Below, in pieces: positions 1 to 9,270 of a DNA stretch of 21,532 nt (position 1 is the stretch's first letter; each line of letters starts with the position of its first letter). The notes below the pieces were generated by a model. That model searched no databases, was not told where the DNA came from, and was given only the letters and a program-made list of their open reading frames with translations. Source of the DNA: Podaxis mareebaensis (taxonomy: Eukaryota; Basidiomycota; Agaricomycetes; Agaricales; Agaricaceae); contig JAEUWP010000474.1 in the NCBI GenBank assembly GCA_018524725.1, positions 1-21,532 of the forward strand, read 5' to 3'. The position numbers and the translations under genes were made by a program.

Positions 1-95
1 GTGCCTCGTGACTGACTCGTGCCTCGTGACTGACTCGTGCCTCGTGACTGACTCGTGCCTCGTGACTGACTCGTGCCTCGTGACTGACTCGTGCC
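1..95. repeat. 18-bp tandem repeat upstream of the NACHT gene
   Basis: The unit GTGCCTCGTGACTGACTC occurs 5.3 times without a mismatch and probably continues beyond the left edge. It ends 57 bases before the proposed ATG at 153, so it lies in the promoter or 5' leader. Each unit contains TGACTC, the core of the Gcn4/AP-1 type bZIP site; any regulatory role is inference. The perfect copies suggest a young or homogenised array. Confidence 0.95.
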
Positions 96-152
96 CAGAT
101 CGTCGCTGTTCTGCCGCCTACCATCTCTTTCTTGCTTATTTACGCTCTCCAA
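96..152 (+). promoter_or_regulatory. Leader of the NACHT gene
   Basis: This short stretch between the tandem repeat and the ATG at 153 is pyrimidine-rich, as leaders of fungal genes often are (runs such as CCATCTCTTTCTTGC). I see no clear TATA box. The transcription start cannot be placed from sequence. Confidence 0.3.
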
Positions 153-1965
153 ATGCCGCCGTTTCAAGGAAGCAGTAGTTTTGTGGCCATGGGTTCGTTC
201 GTTGATAAATCTGTGAACATTAGCGTTCAAAATGAAACACGCGAACAAAGTGAGTATTTTACTGTGAAATCTTAGGAAAACGAATACGGATGCCTTGGCT
301 GCTCAGAAAAAGGTGCCGGAATCGACGCACTACGAAAAGCCTCTCTCCCAGAAGCAATTCATGACTCTGATGCGCGCGACCCACCGCCGTGTCTTAAGGG
401 TACCCGCGAGACGCACATTAGTCTCATTACTGACTGGAGATTGGGCGGCTTGGGAGGGCGCCGGCCTCGTGTGTTGTGGTTGCAAGGGCCCGCTGGAGTA
501 GGGAAGTCTGCGGTGGCACAGACGTGTGCAGAGAGCACAGCGGATGGATGGGATACCGCAACATTCTTCTTCTCCCGACTCAACCAGCGAAACAAATCTA
601 CGAGATTCTTATCGACGATCATCTATCAACTTGCCGTGAATTGTCCGGCTTATGGTGATCTTGTTGATGCCAGGATCCTGCGCGATCCCTTTATCCTGGA
701 GAAGGTGTTTGAGGTGCAGTTCCGAGAGCTCCTCATGAGACCCCTTCGGAAGTTGAGCAGGCAAGATCTTGGGATTGATAGGGATATCATGATCATCATC
801 GACGGTCTTGACGAGTGCGACGATGAAGACGCTCAGCGCGTCATTATCAAGGTCGTCACTACTTCCGCTCATCAGCAGACAACTCCTTTCCTGTGGGCAT
901 TCTCCAGTCGCCCGGAACCCCACATCGCTGCGGCATTCGAATCGAAACAAGCCAATGAGGTGCACTGGAAATTGACCCTTCCAGTATCCCGTGATGCTGA
1001 TCGGGACATCGAGGCGTACCTTCGTGATAGCTTCGAAAGGATCCGGGCGAAATACCAGTTTCCTGTTACGCTGGTTTGGCCGTCCGAAGAGGACATCCGT
1101 CGGCTCGTTGATCAATCGGCAGGCCTGTTTATTTACCCCGCCAGTGCCGTCAGGTGTATTGATGAAAATTCGGGTGCACTTGGACCTGACGCCAAGCTAC
1201 AGTCGGTACTGGCATTGGGGAAACCCGACAAGAGCGAGGTTTTGGAGAGAAGAGCTCTGTCGCATTTGGATGCGTTTTATAAACGCATAATGGAGCAAAT
1301 TCCGAAGGATATCCTTCCCAACACATTATTGCTGCTCTTCACTCAACTTCGTCGTCACACCTCAGTTGAGGACCTTCTTCTCCCCATCAATTGTTCAATC
1401 CTCGGCTTTTCATTAGCAACCTTCTACGCTTCTATCAGCAAACTCCATTCCGTCCTCGAGGTCCAGATGTCGAATGGGTCTCCTAGTCGTTTATCGTTCT
1501 ATCATCCATCATTTCCAGACTTCCTACTCGATATAGAAAGGTCAACTGCTGAATTCTGTGTCGAGACACCAGATGTCTACAACCGCTTTTATTCAAAGTG
1601 TGTCGATACACTCTGCCGTTTGTCAGATTTCAATCCTGGTGAGATTCTGCGATGATGTTGGGGTCCGGTAAAAGAGAACTGACTCGGATTTCTCAGTGAA
1701 CGCGCAGGCAAGCATCCTCGCTTGGCCTGGTTCTGAGGAAGCGAGGGAAGTCACCTACACAGTAGCAGTGAGATATATATCCTGGTCATTGGAATCGCCG
1801 TTAGTGCATCCAGACCCGGACGTACTGCAACGGCTCTCTGGTGTTAATTGGAGCCTTGTTACTGAACGCTGTCAGGGTTTGGCCATGCCAGCCTATTGGG
1901 AAAAAGCATTCTTTGGCAAGGTAGCCTCTAAATTATGGCAGGACTGGGCAGCTGATAATGTTTGA
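153..1965 (+). CDS. NACHT-domain NTPase (STAND family), three exons, no sensor repeats
   Basis: Proposed exons are 153-249, 307-1638 and 1697-1965 (565 aa). Intron 1 (250-306, GTGAGT..CAG) removes an in-frame TAG at 273-275. Intron 2 (1639-1696, GTGAGA..CAG) removes the TGA at 1653-1655 and restores an open frame. The first exon begins MPPFQGSSSF, the usual start of this basidiomycete family. It is followed by a DPPPCLKGTRE linker, the Walker A loop GPAGVGKSAVAQT and the Walker B block IIIDGLDECDD. The FSSRPEPHI stretch and the later YHPSFPDFLLD motif are typical of NACHT proteins in mushrooms. Such proteins are ATP-dependent signalling switches, often linked to non-self recognition. There are no WD40, ankyrin or TPR repeats behind the NTPase, so the sensor is missing or was never there. 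The last exon runs into the coding remnant at 1966-2187, so the gene may be truncated. The NACHT call is firm; the end of the gene is not. Confidence 0.85.
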
Positions 1966-2187
1966 CAGGTACTCAAAGAATGATGTCCCAAAATCATTAG
2001 CATGTTGCATGGTAGTCATCTTGACATATTTCATAGGGGGATCTCTGTGGTCCAGGAAGCAGGAGGGAAGCATTATATCATCAGAAGCAGTAACAGCGAG
2101 GTCTTGCTTGTGCCCTGGGACTGGCAGATGCTTTTGCTCACCAGGAGGGAAGGTTTTGGGCCTGATGACATGGTGTAAAAGTTTTTA
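1966..2187 (+). pseudogene. Coding remnant after the NACHT gene, related to 10505-10820
   Basis: Directly after the NACHT stop, one frame is open from about 1988 to the TAA at 2176-2178. It reads PKIISMLHGSHLDIF and later YIIRSSNSEVLLV and LLTRREGFGPDDM. The stretch aligns with 10505-10820, starting at a shared GCTGAT..ACAGGTAC. The protein frame is also shared (PKII, then YI-x-S-x-SN-x-VL). This looks like the former C-terminus of the NACHT gene or of a close paralogue. I do not recognise a domain. CpG becomes absent from about 2098, so the end of this remnant already lies in the depleted island. Confidence 0.5.
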
Positions 2188-2189
2188 GC

Positions 2190-2223
2190 TCTTTTTTGTT
2201 TTTTGTTTTTTTTTTTGTTTTTT
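2190..2223. repeat. Poly-T tract at the left edge of the island
   Basis: A T-rich run with a few G interruptions lies at the junction between the coding remnant and the island. It could be the A-tail of a minus-strand retroposed sequence or simple low-complexity DNA. I cannot identify an element attached to it. Confidence 0.6.
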
Positions 2224-2361
2224 GGGTGGAGTGTTTGAGATCTTTGGTAGCTGGTGCACCCAGTCAAAAATCCTCAGGCAGACTATCTGAGTTGTAATGA
2301 AATAATCTAACCTACATGACATAGTCTTGTTTAATCTGATGATGTAGTTGATTGTGCTCTG

Positions 2362-2657
2362 ACTTCCAAACTCAAGTACAGATGCAAGGTAATGACAGAG
2401 AAATTTCTCAACACAGTCCAGAGTGCACACCATGTTATCCATAACCTGCCTGAGCAGACAAAGTTCCTGTCCCATGCCATGTGGTCCAATCCATGTGGTC
2501 CAATGACAATGACCCCATTTCACTACCCTTCCATTTCAGCATTTGGCATAGTGCAAAAAGACAAAATGTGGGCTTCCATATCTGAGACAGGGTTGGAATA
2601 GAATCAACTTTGCCATGACTGTGAGCTTTTAGATCATGTTTGGCTTGGTGTAAGGGC
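2362..2657 (+). pseudogene. Decayed fragment of the CCH1 calcium-channel gene
   Basis: Read on the plus strand, this segment gives MTEKFLNTVQSAHHVIHN and further matching pieces. They correspond to [18 protein letters not shown] and what follows in the resident channel gene (17411-17700, minus strand). The DNA match is about 80% by eye, starting at CTCAAGTACAGATGCAAG and ending near ATCATGTTTGGCTTGG. The intact counterpart has about 21 CpGs here; this copy has none, and most of those sites read TG or CA. It also carries a 14-base tandem duplication (ATGTGGTCCAATCC then ATGTGGTCCAATG), frame breaks and a stop. The fragment covers the domain I S2-S3 linker up to S3 and has no intron boundary. 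It cannot make a channel. Confidence 0.88.
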
Positions 2658-3027
2658 TGAGCCCTTACTAGTATGATTTCTACTACTTTTCTCTCCTTCT
2701 TGTCATTCATTTAGTAATTAATTATTTTTTAATTATTATTTGTCATCAACCTTGATGGATTACTTAATCCATCAAGAATACATTCCTTATATTCTTTGTT
2801 GTTAGCTGTTGCAAGGACAGCTGATCTTATACCTACACTATGTATGTCCCAATACATTGGGTTATTGTACATTGGTGTGAACTTAAGGTCAAAGCTCCAA
2901 GTAAACCCAGTGGGTTTACACTTTTTTACAATACCCCACACTTGGGCACATACTAAGTGAACCACTTATATACAACAATTGTGCTTAAAGCTTAAAAGCA
3001 AAAAACCTCTTATCACCACCCATTCAA
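2658..3027. other. AT-rich stretch with a perfect hairpin, no gene
   Basis: No credible reading frame is present. At 2751-2776 the arm CTTGATGGATTA is followed by a 2-base loop and its exact complement, a 12-bp stem. The rest is AT-rich and without CpG, like the surrounding island. It probably belongs to a decayed repeat whose ends I cannot define. Confidence 0.5.
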
Positions 3028-3534
3028 ATGGGCTCACAGCATTATCATCCCCTTGGACACTACAACATGTCTGAAGACATGCAACTGCAATTCAATACAA
3101 TGACACATGATGTGAATGTACAAGACATGCACACCCCATCCATACTCCCTCCCCCATCAATCTCCTTACCACACAATGAACTGACATCTCCCATCCCCAT
3201 CCTAATACTGCCAGCAGGCATGTTGATCCATGACTCATCCACTACTAGTGAGGAAGCTCCTCTGGAACTTCCTCTCTTCCCTGAATTTGAGACAAGCTGT
3301 CCCCTCACAGTGTGCTCAGCACTGTCAAGCACAACACACTGGTCCAATGGTTCACATTCTGAACTATCAATGCCTGAATTCTTGCCTCCTGCCCCTAATG
3401 ACATAGTCTCTTTAGGAGACCAAGTTAACTCAATATTTACAGATTATGATGTTATTAAACACCAACACCAACACCAAATGTTGGTGTACACTGAAACAAT
3501 TGTAGTGGAATCATATAAGGAAACTGACTCATGA
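3028..3534 (+). CDS. Ser/Pro-rich ORF of unknown function in the island
   Basis: An open frame of 168 aa starts MGSQHYHPLGHYNMSED and is rich in Ser, Pro, Thr and acidic residues (LPPPSISLPHNELTSP, then DSSTTSEEAPLELPL). It has no signal peptide, membrane segment or motif I know. Its composition resembles the acidic, Ser-rich tail of the ORF in the LTR-like elements at 4135-6887, but I see no alignment between them. It may be the remnant of a transposon protein. It is not certain that it is coding, because CpG loss lowers the chance of stops in some frames. Confidence 0.3.
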   Translation: MGSQHYHPLGHYNMSEDMQLQFNTMTHDVNVQDMHTPSILPPPSISLPHNELTSPIPILILPAGMLIHDSSTTSEEAPLELPLFPEFETSCPLTVCSALSSTTHWSNGSHSELSMPEFLPPAPNDIVSLGDQVNSIFTDYDVIKHQHQHQMLVYTETIVVESYKETDS

Positions 3535-4134
3535 TAGATGTTGGTTCCAACCAATTTTTTCCACACTACATATATCAAAGCTTTAACAAAGCTTTGCATA
3601 GCCTATCAAAAGGCCCAAGCCACAAAGGTCAAATAAACTGACCTTATGCCTATGCATAACATATATAAAATACAACCCACTCAATTTTACCTTGAGCACA
3701 TTCTCAACTCTGCAAATGATAGGATTATCTTTGATCCCCTCTATACCAAAGATTGATGAGGTGATTAAGAGGGCAGCACAACACCCCATACATGAGCACC
3801 ATCATTGATGCAATCAAAATAATGATGATGGACTGCTGGTAACCCCTCAACTACATCCATGCCTCCTATCTCCCTCATTGACTGTGCTATTGAATACTGC
3901 CCAAGCTAAGGTGCACTTACATGTGCCCAGGCAACCAGGGAAAATGGATCAAGCATACAATGAATGCCTCAGTGTATAACAACAACACATACAAGGGTAG
4001 GGCCTTAGAGCTACACACTTCACTATCAAAGAGTCCACTGTCATGGACAGTGAGAGAATCCTAGGAAATGACACCTTTGTGAACCATCTGCAATGCCATG
4101 CCTCAACTACTGGGGCATTGCAAACCCAACCACC
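3535..4134. other. Island sequence with a possible broken frame
   Basis: A TATATAAAAT motif stands near 3660. From about 3905 one plus frame reads in a protein-like way (GKMDQAYNECLSV, then THFTIKESTVMDSERILGND), broken by two stops near 3979 and 4000. It runs up to the left end of the LTR-like element at 4135. I do not recognise it. No other gene is visible. Confidence 0.35.
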
Positions 4135-4287
4135 TGTTATGAACATATCTAGTACCCCTCATTACAACATTATTTATCATGACTTAGTCCACAAACTTGG
4201 ACTTTCCAATGCCTCCTGCCATACCACCCAAGATATTGACACACTGGCTGAAGACCCAGTTCATTATTGCAACAAAGCTTTCACCAA

Positions 4288-4292
4288 TTGTC
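4288..4292. repeat. Target-site duplication TTGTC, left
   Basis: TTGTC stands immediately outside the TGTTAGG end of the nested element and is repeated exactly at its other end. In the uninterrupted element this base string occurs once, between ACCAA and ACCTTCC. Confidence 0.85.
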
Positions 4293-5689
4293 TGTTAGGT
4301 TGGTCCTTATCACCAGTCACCTAAGCTTTGCTAGGGGGCAGCTATCTCACTAGATGGTTTACAGAGGCACTAGGATCTAGCAAGAAGGATCACAATAAGA
4401 AGGTGGCAAGGCAAGTGTCCAATTAAGCACACTCAAGAGGTTGAACTTCTACCAGTTGAGAATATGACCAATAGAAAGTTTACTACCACACTGATTGTGA
4501 GCTAATGTCAATCCAGAGATAAAGGCAAGACAATATCCTGAGATTTGAGAGAGGCAATATTCTGGATTTGAGAATATAGGAAGCTTGCACTTCCAGTACA
4601 TGAGTGGCTATTTAAGCTTTACTTCTAGAGTCCTAAAGAAGTAACTATGATGAAGTAAGACTATGAGTCTGAGAGTCAATAGAAGCAAAGCTACAGAGTG
4701 GAGCAAGACAAGAATAGAGATTGAGACAAGAATAGGAAGGAGACAAGAAGGGAACTAGCTAAGTAAGGAAATAGTTTGAGTCTGAGTTCAGCTGATACAA
4801 AGATATGAGGAGAAGAGTCTGTAGTAAGAGGGAGATAGACAAGAACTATTTACTGGTTTATTACAAGTCTGTATCAGAATGGAGGTGTCCATTGGAGGAG
4901 TTGGAAGAATATGAATCAGGAGACAAGGTGGAACTGGGAATGGTGAAGTTCCCTGCTAGAGGCATTGAGTCAGATGAGTCTGACTCATGAAGGAAGATTA
5001 GGCAGTGGTGTGGAGAAGAAGATGATGATGATAAGACATCTGCAGTGATGTAGGGAGGCAGATATGGAGGAGGATCTCCAGCAGGTTCTTTGGGGTTAGA
5101 GTCATCAATCCCTGGGACATTGGAGTCAATGTTACAGAGGGGTGGAAGTTGAGTGCAACAGGGAGGAATGGCTGGAGGTTTGTCCAAATTAGGATTGACA
5201 TGGTAGACTTCTACTTCTCAAAAGTAGAGTCCATGGGCAACTTCATATTTGATGATATGTGGGATGACCTCAGGTGGATACATTATATAGGGGTGGAGGA
5301 GTACAATTGGTTCTCCAGTGTAAGGGATCATCTCCCAACCATGTGCCCAGGTGGAGTTGAAGTTATTATGGATGGTTTGGATGTATAACCTATCAGGATT
5401 GAAGATGTGAGTGAAGGGAGTGTTCTTCCAAGCAATGTGTAGTATTTCTGTCATCATGCAATTGGTCGAATAGAAGAGTGGTCCAGGCATTGGCCAGTCT
5501 TCAGAGAATAGTGACATGTGGCCAGGAAGGTGACAATTGGTGAAAGCTTCATTGTGATAGTGGGTTGAGTCTTCAGCTGGTACACCTGTAGCTTGAGTAG
5601 TATGGCAGGAGGTGTTGGGAAGTCCAAGCTCATGGACTAAGGTGTTATAGATGCAGTTACAACAAAGGGTGCTGGGCTGGTTCATAACA
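4293..5689 (-). mobile_element. Nested LTR-like element (solo copy 1), 1397 bp
   Basis: On the minus strand this element reads TGTTATGAACC at its start and CCAACCTAACA at its end. It is flanked by perfect TTGTC duplications (4288-4292 and 5690-5694). It sits in reverse inside another copy of the same element. TG..CA ends plus a 5-bp duplication are what integrase-type retroelements leave, so a solo LTR is the simplest reading. It carries one full copy of the ORF described at 4861-5685. The ORF starts only five bases into the element, which is odd for an LTR. Confidence 0.8.
4861..5685 (-). pseudogene. ORF carried inside LTR-like element copy 1
   Basis: The frame runs from an ATG at the fifth base of the element for 275 codons. 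Its single interruption is a TGA at 5218-5220. The first part (about 155 residues) starts MNQPSTLCCNCIYNTLVHEL and includes PFTHIFNPDRLYIQTIHNN, HGWEMIPYTGEPIVLLHPY and EVIPHIIKYEVAHGLYF. The second part starts EVEVYHVNPNLDKPPAIPP and ends in a Ser/Asp-rich tail (HESDSSD, then a run of serines). It contains no zinc knuckle, protease, reverse transcriptase or integrase motif. Copy 2 keeps the same start, the same TGA and the same end, about 20% diverged. The TGA is followed by GAA and could be a decayed CGA. I do not recognise the protein. Confidence 0.6.
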
Positions 5690-5694
5690 TTGTC
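5690..5694. repeat. Target-site duplication TTGTC, right
   Basis: This is the right-hand copy of the 5-bp duplication flanking the nested element that ends ..CATAACA at 5689. The host element resumes at 5695 with ACCTTCCTGG. Confidence 0.85.
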
Positions 5695-6887
5695 ACCTTC
5701 CTGGCCATGTATCATTATTCTCTGAAGATTGGCTGACACCTGGACTCCTGTTCTATTCTACTGACTGCATGGTAACAGAAATACTACATATCACTTGGGA
5801 GAATACTCCCTTCACTCACATCTTCAATCCCAACAGGTTATACATTCAAACTATCCATAACAACTTTGACTCTGCCTGGGCCCACAGCTGGAAGATGATC
5901 CCTTATGCAGGGGAACCAATTGTCTTCCTGCACCCCTACATGATGTATCTACCAGAGGTTGTCCCACATATCATCAAATACAATGTCACCTGTGGACTTT
6001 ACTTTTGAGAAGTAGAAGTCTATTATGTCAATCCTAACTCTGATGACCCTCCAGCCATTCCTCCCCATTGTTCACAACTTCCACCCCTCTCTAGTGTTGA
6101 CTCCAACATCCCCAGCCTCAACAAGTCAAACACACAAGAACCCACTGCAGATCCTCTGCCATATCCACCTCCCTATGTCACTGCAGACATCTCCTTGTCA
6201 TCATCATCATCCTCCTCACTGCACTGTAGTCCAATGCATGAGTCAGACTCTTCTGACTTGCCTCTCATAGGGAACTTCACTGTCCCCAGCTCTGCCTTGT
6301 CCCCCAACTCCTACTCTTCTGATTCTATCAGTGGATGCCTTCACCCTGATATGGATTTGTAATATCTCTAATAAATAGTTTCTTCTTATCTCTACTGTTA
6401 TGAACTATTCACCTTGTATCCCTGTACCATGCCTGAACTCAGACTTGAACTATTTCTGTATTTAGTTAATCTCTATTCTTGTCCTAGTTTCTATTCTTAT
6501 ATCTCTCCATTCTGCAGTTTCACTTCTATTGACTCTCAGACATGCAGCATTACTTCATCATAGTTACTGCTTTAGGACATTAGAAGTAAAGCTTAAATAG
6601 CCATTCATGTACTGGAAGCACAAGCTTCCTATATTCTCAAATCATACTTGTGTTTTCCACTCCTACAATTGATGTTAGTTCACAATCAGTGTGGTAGTAA
6701 ATACTCTATTGGTCATACTCTTGACTGATAGACATTTGACCTCTTAGGTGTGCTTAACTGGACACTTGCCTTGCCACCTTCTTATTGTGATCCTTCTTGC
6801 TAGATCCTAGCACCTCTGCAAACCATCTAGTGAGATAGCTGCCCCCTAGCAAAGCTTAGGTGACTGGTGATAAGGACCATCCTAACA

Positions 6888-9270
6888 TTATATAGGAAGC
6901 TTTCCTCAGCAACCCTTGTGTCCATTGTAAGTGACTAGAAGATGCATGATATCTCTAGAGTGTAATGAGCCCTAATCCCATCATAGAACTAGCCAATACT
7001 AGTCTAGATCTGTGAGTAGACTGCAAATCTATGACAGGAGTAATGCCCAAACACAGTGATCAAGGATAGCAACCTGGATCTTAAAGGCCTGCAGATTGGA
7101 GAGAGGAAACTGCTGTCTAAAGCAATTTAGACAGATTGTAGGAACCTTGGTGAACCCAGGAAACAACTGCAACCTACTCCAGACTAATAACAAAGGGCAG
7201 AGCCAACTCTGAATGCCTGGATAACTGGCCATTATCTTAGATAACTAGTAGAAGACAAAAACACCTACATAAAGCACTAGACTGGCTGTAGGAGACAATA
7301 GCCATGCCATGGAATAACTCTAAGCCACATATAAAGAAGGAGTATCCAATTAAAGGGTAACCAGAAAGAAAAGGTAGACTCCTAGCACAACTGTGGATTT
7401 TGTGCACTATAGAAATAGTCCACCATCCAGAAGCACAACTGGATTCAAGAAAGATTAAAGCTGTACCAAAGGAAATCCTGGGGATACTTGAAATCAAGAT
7501 AGAATTCCATCCACACTAGACAGAAACCCACTTGTGACACCTTCCTCACAATGGATTTCCAAATGCCACCCTGTTCTCAGGAAAAGAAAAGCAATGAGCC
7601 CAACCCAAGCCTGATCCTGACCAATCTTCCTCCACATGACCCCAAAAATCCAAACAACTTTGACAGCACCAACTGACACCACCCTCAGATCCTGCACTTC
7701 AGCTTTATACCCACTCACTAGAGCAAACCCTGTATTCACTACCCCTGCCTGTCCAATGCACTGAATCCTTTCACAACACTCCTCCACCCATAAAACCTTC
7801 CACCAGCACCATAGCAGGACTTATCAGACAAGCCTCTCTTGGAGAGTGCTCTGAGCAAATTAGCCAAGCAGCTATTACACTGGAATAACCTACCCAGCCA
7901 AACCCCCTCCTTCAACACCAAGGAGATACTGAGCACATCAACACTGAGTCAGAACATTCTCACCACTCAGGAAGTCAGCAACCAAAGTCCCCAGAGCAGC
8001 ACACACTCCAGCTGCTTATCCTCACCCCAGCCCAACAAGCCTGGTATGACATCTTCACAACAGGAGTACATTAGAGACACTTTGCTAACTGATTGAGAGA
8101 CAATCATCAACAATCTCATCCAGTAGCACAGACCAAACCCCTACAATCCAACTATCCTGTATCCCAATACAACCTCCAGAGCCCAATCACCTCAGCCAGT
8201 ACATTCCACCATCTCTACCTCATGAGACCTGAAGGTCAAGAAGCCCAATCCCTTCTATGGAGGCCCATCTGACTACCCATGATGGAAAAGAGACCTACAA
8301 ATTTACTATGCATGCCAACTGACCAATCTCTCCTCTGATGCATCAAAGATCATGTTTGCCCTCCTCAATATGTGAGGACTGGCTACCATATGGAAGGAAG
8401 CCTATGTCACCTCCCATACCACTGGGAATACCTTCAATACAACCCAAAGCCTCTCACAATTCTTCACTGAGTTGGATAACTCATTTAAACAAGCCTCTAC
8501 CACTGTTGTCAGCATTGACTGCCTCATGCACCTCAAACAAAATGGAAGGCCAATTGAAGAATACATCAACCAGTTTAAAAGTCTCTGCATGTCAGTAGAG
8601 ATTACTCACAATGAGACCAAAGTCACATTATTCCTTAAAGGACTGGACCCACATTACTGCAAAGGTGTCATTAACTAAAGTCCCACAGAAAATGACCCTG
8701 AAGCTGTCTACACAGCAGCCTGCTGCACAGGAGGACTGGTGCACTTTCAATTGTTTACTGATTGCCTGAGAAATTCATACTGACACTACTCAAACTCCCA
8801 TTGCAAGAAATATTTGAAATCTTGTATTTTAAGCAAAGGCTACAACTTCCAAGCATATACACCATCTCAAACAACTTATAACCCCCCAGGATACAGTCCC
8901 ATGGATGTTGACAACATCCTCACAAATGAGCTCAATAATATTGATGGAACAGATAGCAAATCTGAATACTCATCAGAAGAAGACTCTTCAGAAATATCAT
9001 CTGATGACAACTACTACACAAGTGAACAAGTTAATCAAATTGTCAAAGCATGACTCAAACCAGAACTCAACAACCTCCTCCTACAAGAACTCTACAAACT
9101 CAGAAGCAAGGGACTATGCTTCATCTGCAAGACTGGCAAGCACTACACACAATTATACCCACTCAACAAACAAAAGTCAAAGAACTGAACCTCCTGTTCC
9201 TGAAATCAGCATGGAAGAAAATTCCAAAAGCACCAGAGATCAAGACTCAATAACATCAAAGAAAAATTGA
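6888..9270 (+). mobile_element. Internal region of a decayed Ty3/gypsy-type element
   Basis: This region follows the LTR-like copy 2 and holds a decayed gag. About 660 bases of leader-like DNA without a clear gene (6888-7550) precede gag. No protease, reverse transcriptase, RNase H or integrase can be seen on either strand, so the element is truncated or non-autonomous. The right boundary is an estimate, set where the gag frame and its zinc knuckle end. There is no CpG. Confidence 0.55.
7551..9188 (+). pseudogene. gag: Decayed gag of a Ty3/gypsy-type retrotransposon
   Basis: One frame carries recognisable gag sequence throughout but is broken by several stops, including 8094-8096, 8280-8282, 8373-8375, 8676-8678 and 9051-9053. 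The capsid-type core reads KVKKPNPFYGGPSDYP, then WKRDLQIYYACQL, KIMFALLNM, FFTELDNSF and IEEYINQFKSLCM, then FLKGLDP. This is the order of the retrotransposon gag family (F-x-G, W, Y, F..L, GL). A CCHC knuckle follows at about 9114-9158 (CFICKTGKHYTQLY), with the last Cys replaced by Tyr. Some TGA stops look like former CGA codons, in keeping with CpG loss. The N-terminal start at 7551 is a guess, because the frame upstream of 7839 also holds stops. Confidence 0.7.

Larger units (their letters stand above)
4139..6362 (+). pseudogene. ORF carried inside LTR-like element copy 2 (split)
   Basis: The frame is joined from 4139-4292 and 5695-6362 once the nested copy and one TTGTC are removed. It then runs 274 codons to TAA at 6360-6362. 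It begins MNISSTPHYNIIYHDLVHKL, continues across the insertion point as FTNC-HLPGH, and contains PFTHIFNPNRLYIQTIHNN. The only internal stop is TGA at 6006-6008, at the same codon as in copy 1. After it come EVEVYYVNPNSDDPPAIPP and a Ser-rich acidic tail ending PDMDL. Both copies end at the same codon, although they differ by about one base in five. Confidence 0.55.
4135..6887 (+). mobile_element. LTR-like element, copy 2, split by a nested copy
   Basis: This copy begins TGTTATGAAC and ends CCATCCTAACA, so it has the TG..CA ends and short TGTTA/TAACA inverted tips of an LTR. Removing the nested copy and one target duplication leaves 158 + 1193 = 1351 bp. It contains its own version of the LTR ORF. 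Copies 1 and 2 agree at about four bases in five. No 5-bp duplication flanks it (CCACC on the left, TTATA on the right), so it may be one LTR of a longer element. The gag remnant to the right suggests it is a 5' LTR, though no clear tRNA primer site follows at 6888. A Ginger-like or other TG..CA element is an alternative. Confidence 0.7.

Noticed and set aside
1..95. CRISPR-like array
   Set aside because: The units are contiguous without spacers, and the window is eukaryotic; it is a simple tandem repeat.
609..1115. Minus-strand open frame inside the NACHT gene
   Set aside because: The plus strand carries clear Walker A and B motifs in the same bases; the minus frame is a shadow.
2190..2657. 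Retrocopy of CCH1 mRNA with the poly-T tract as its tail
   Set aside because: The fragment is in sense on the plus strand, so its tail should be poly-A on the right. The T tract lies on the wrong side.
7494..7787. Minus-strand open frame of 97 codons in the gag region
   Set aside because: The plus strand reads gag-like in this stretch; the lack of CpG and of minus-strand stops makes chance frames common here.
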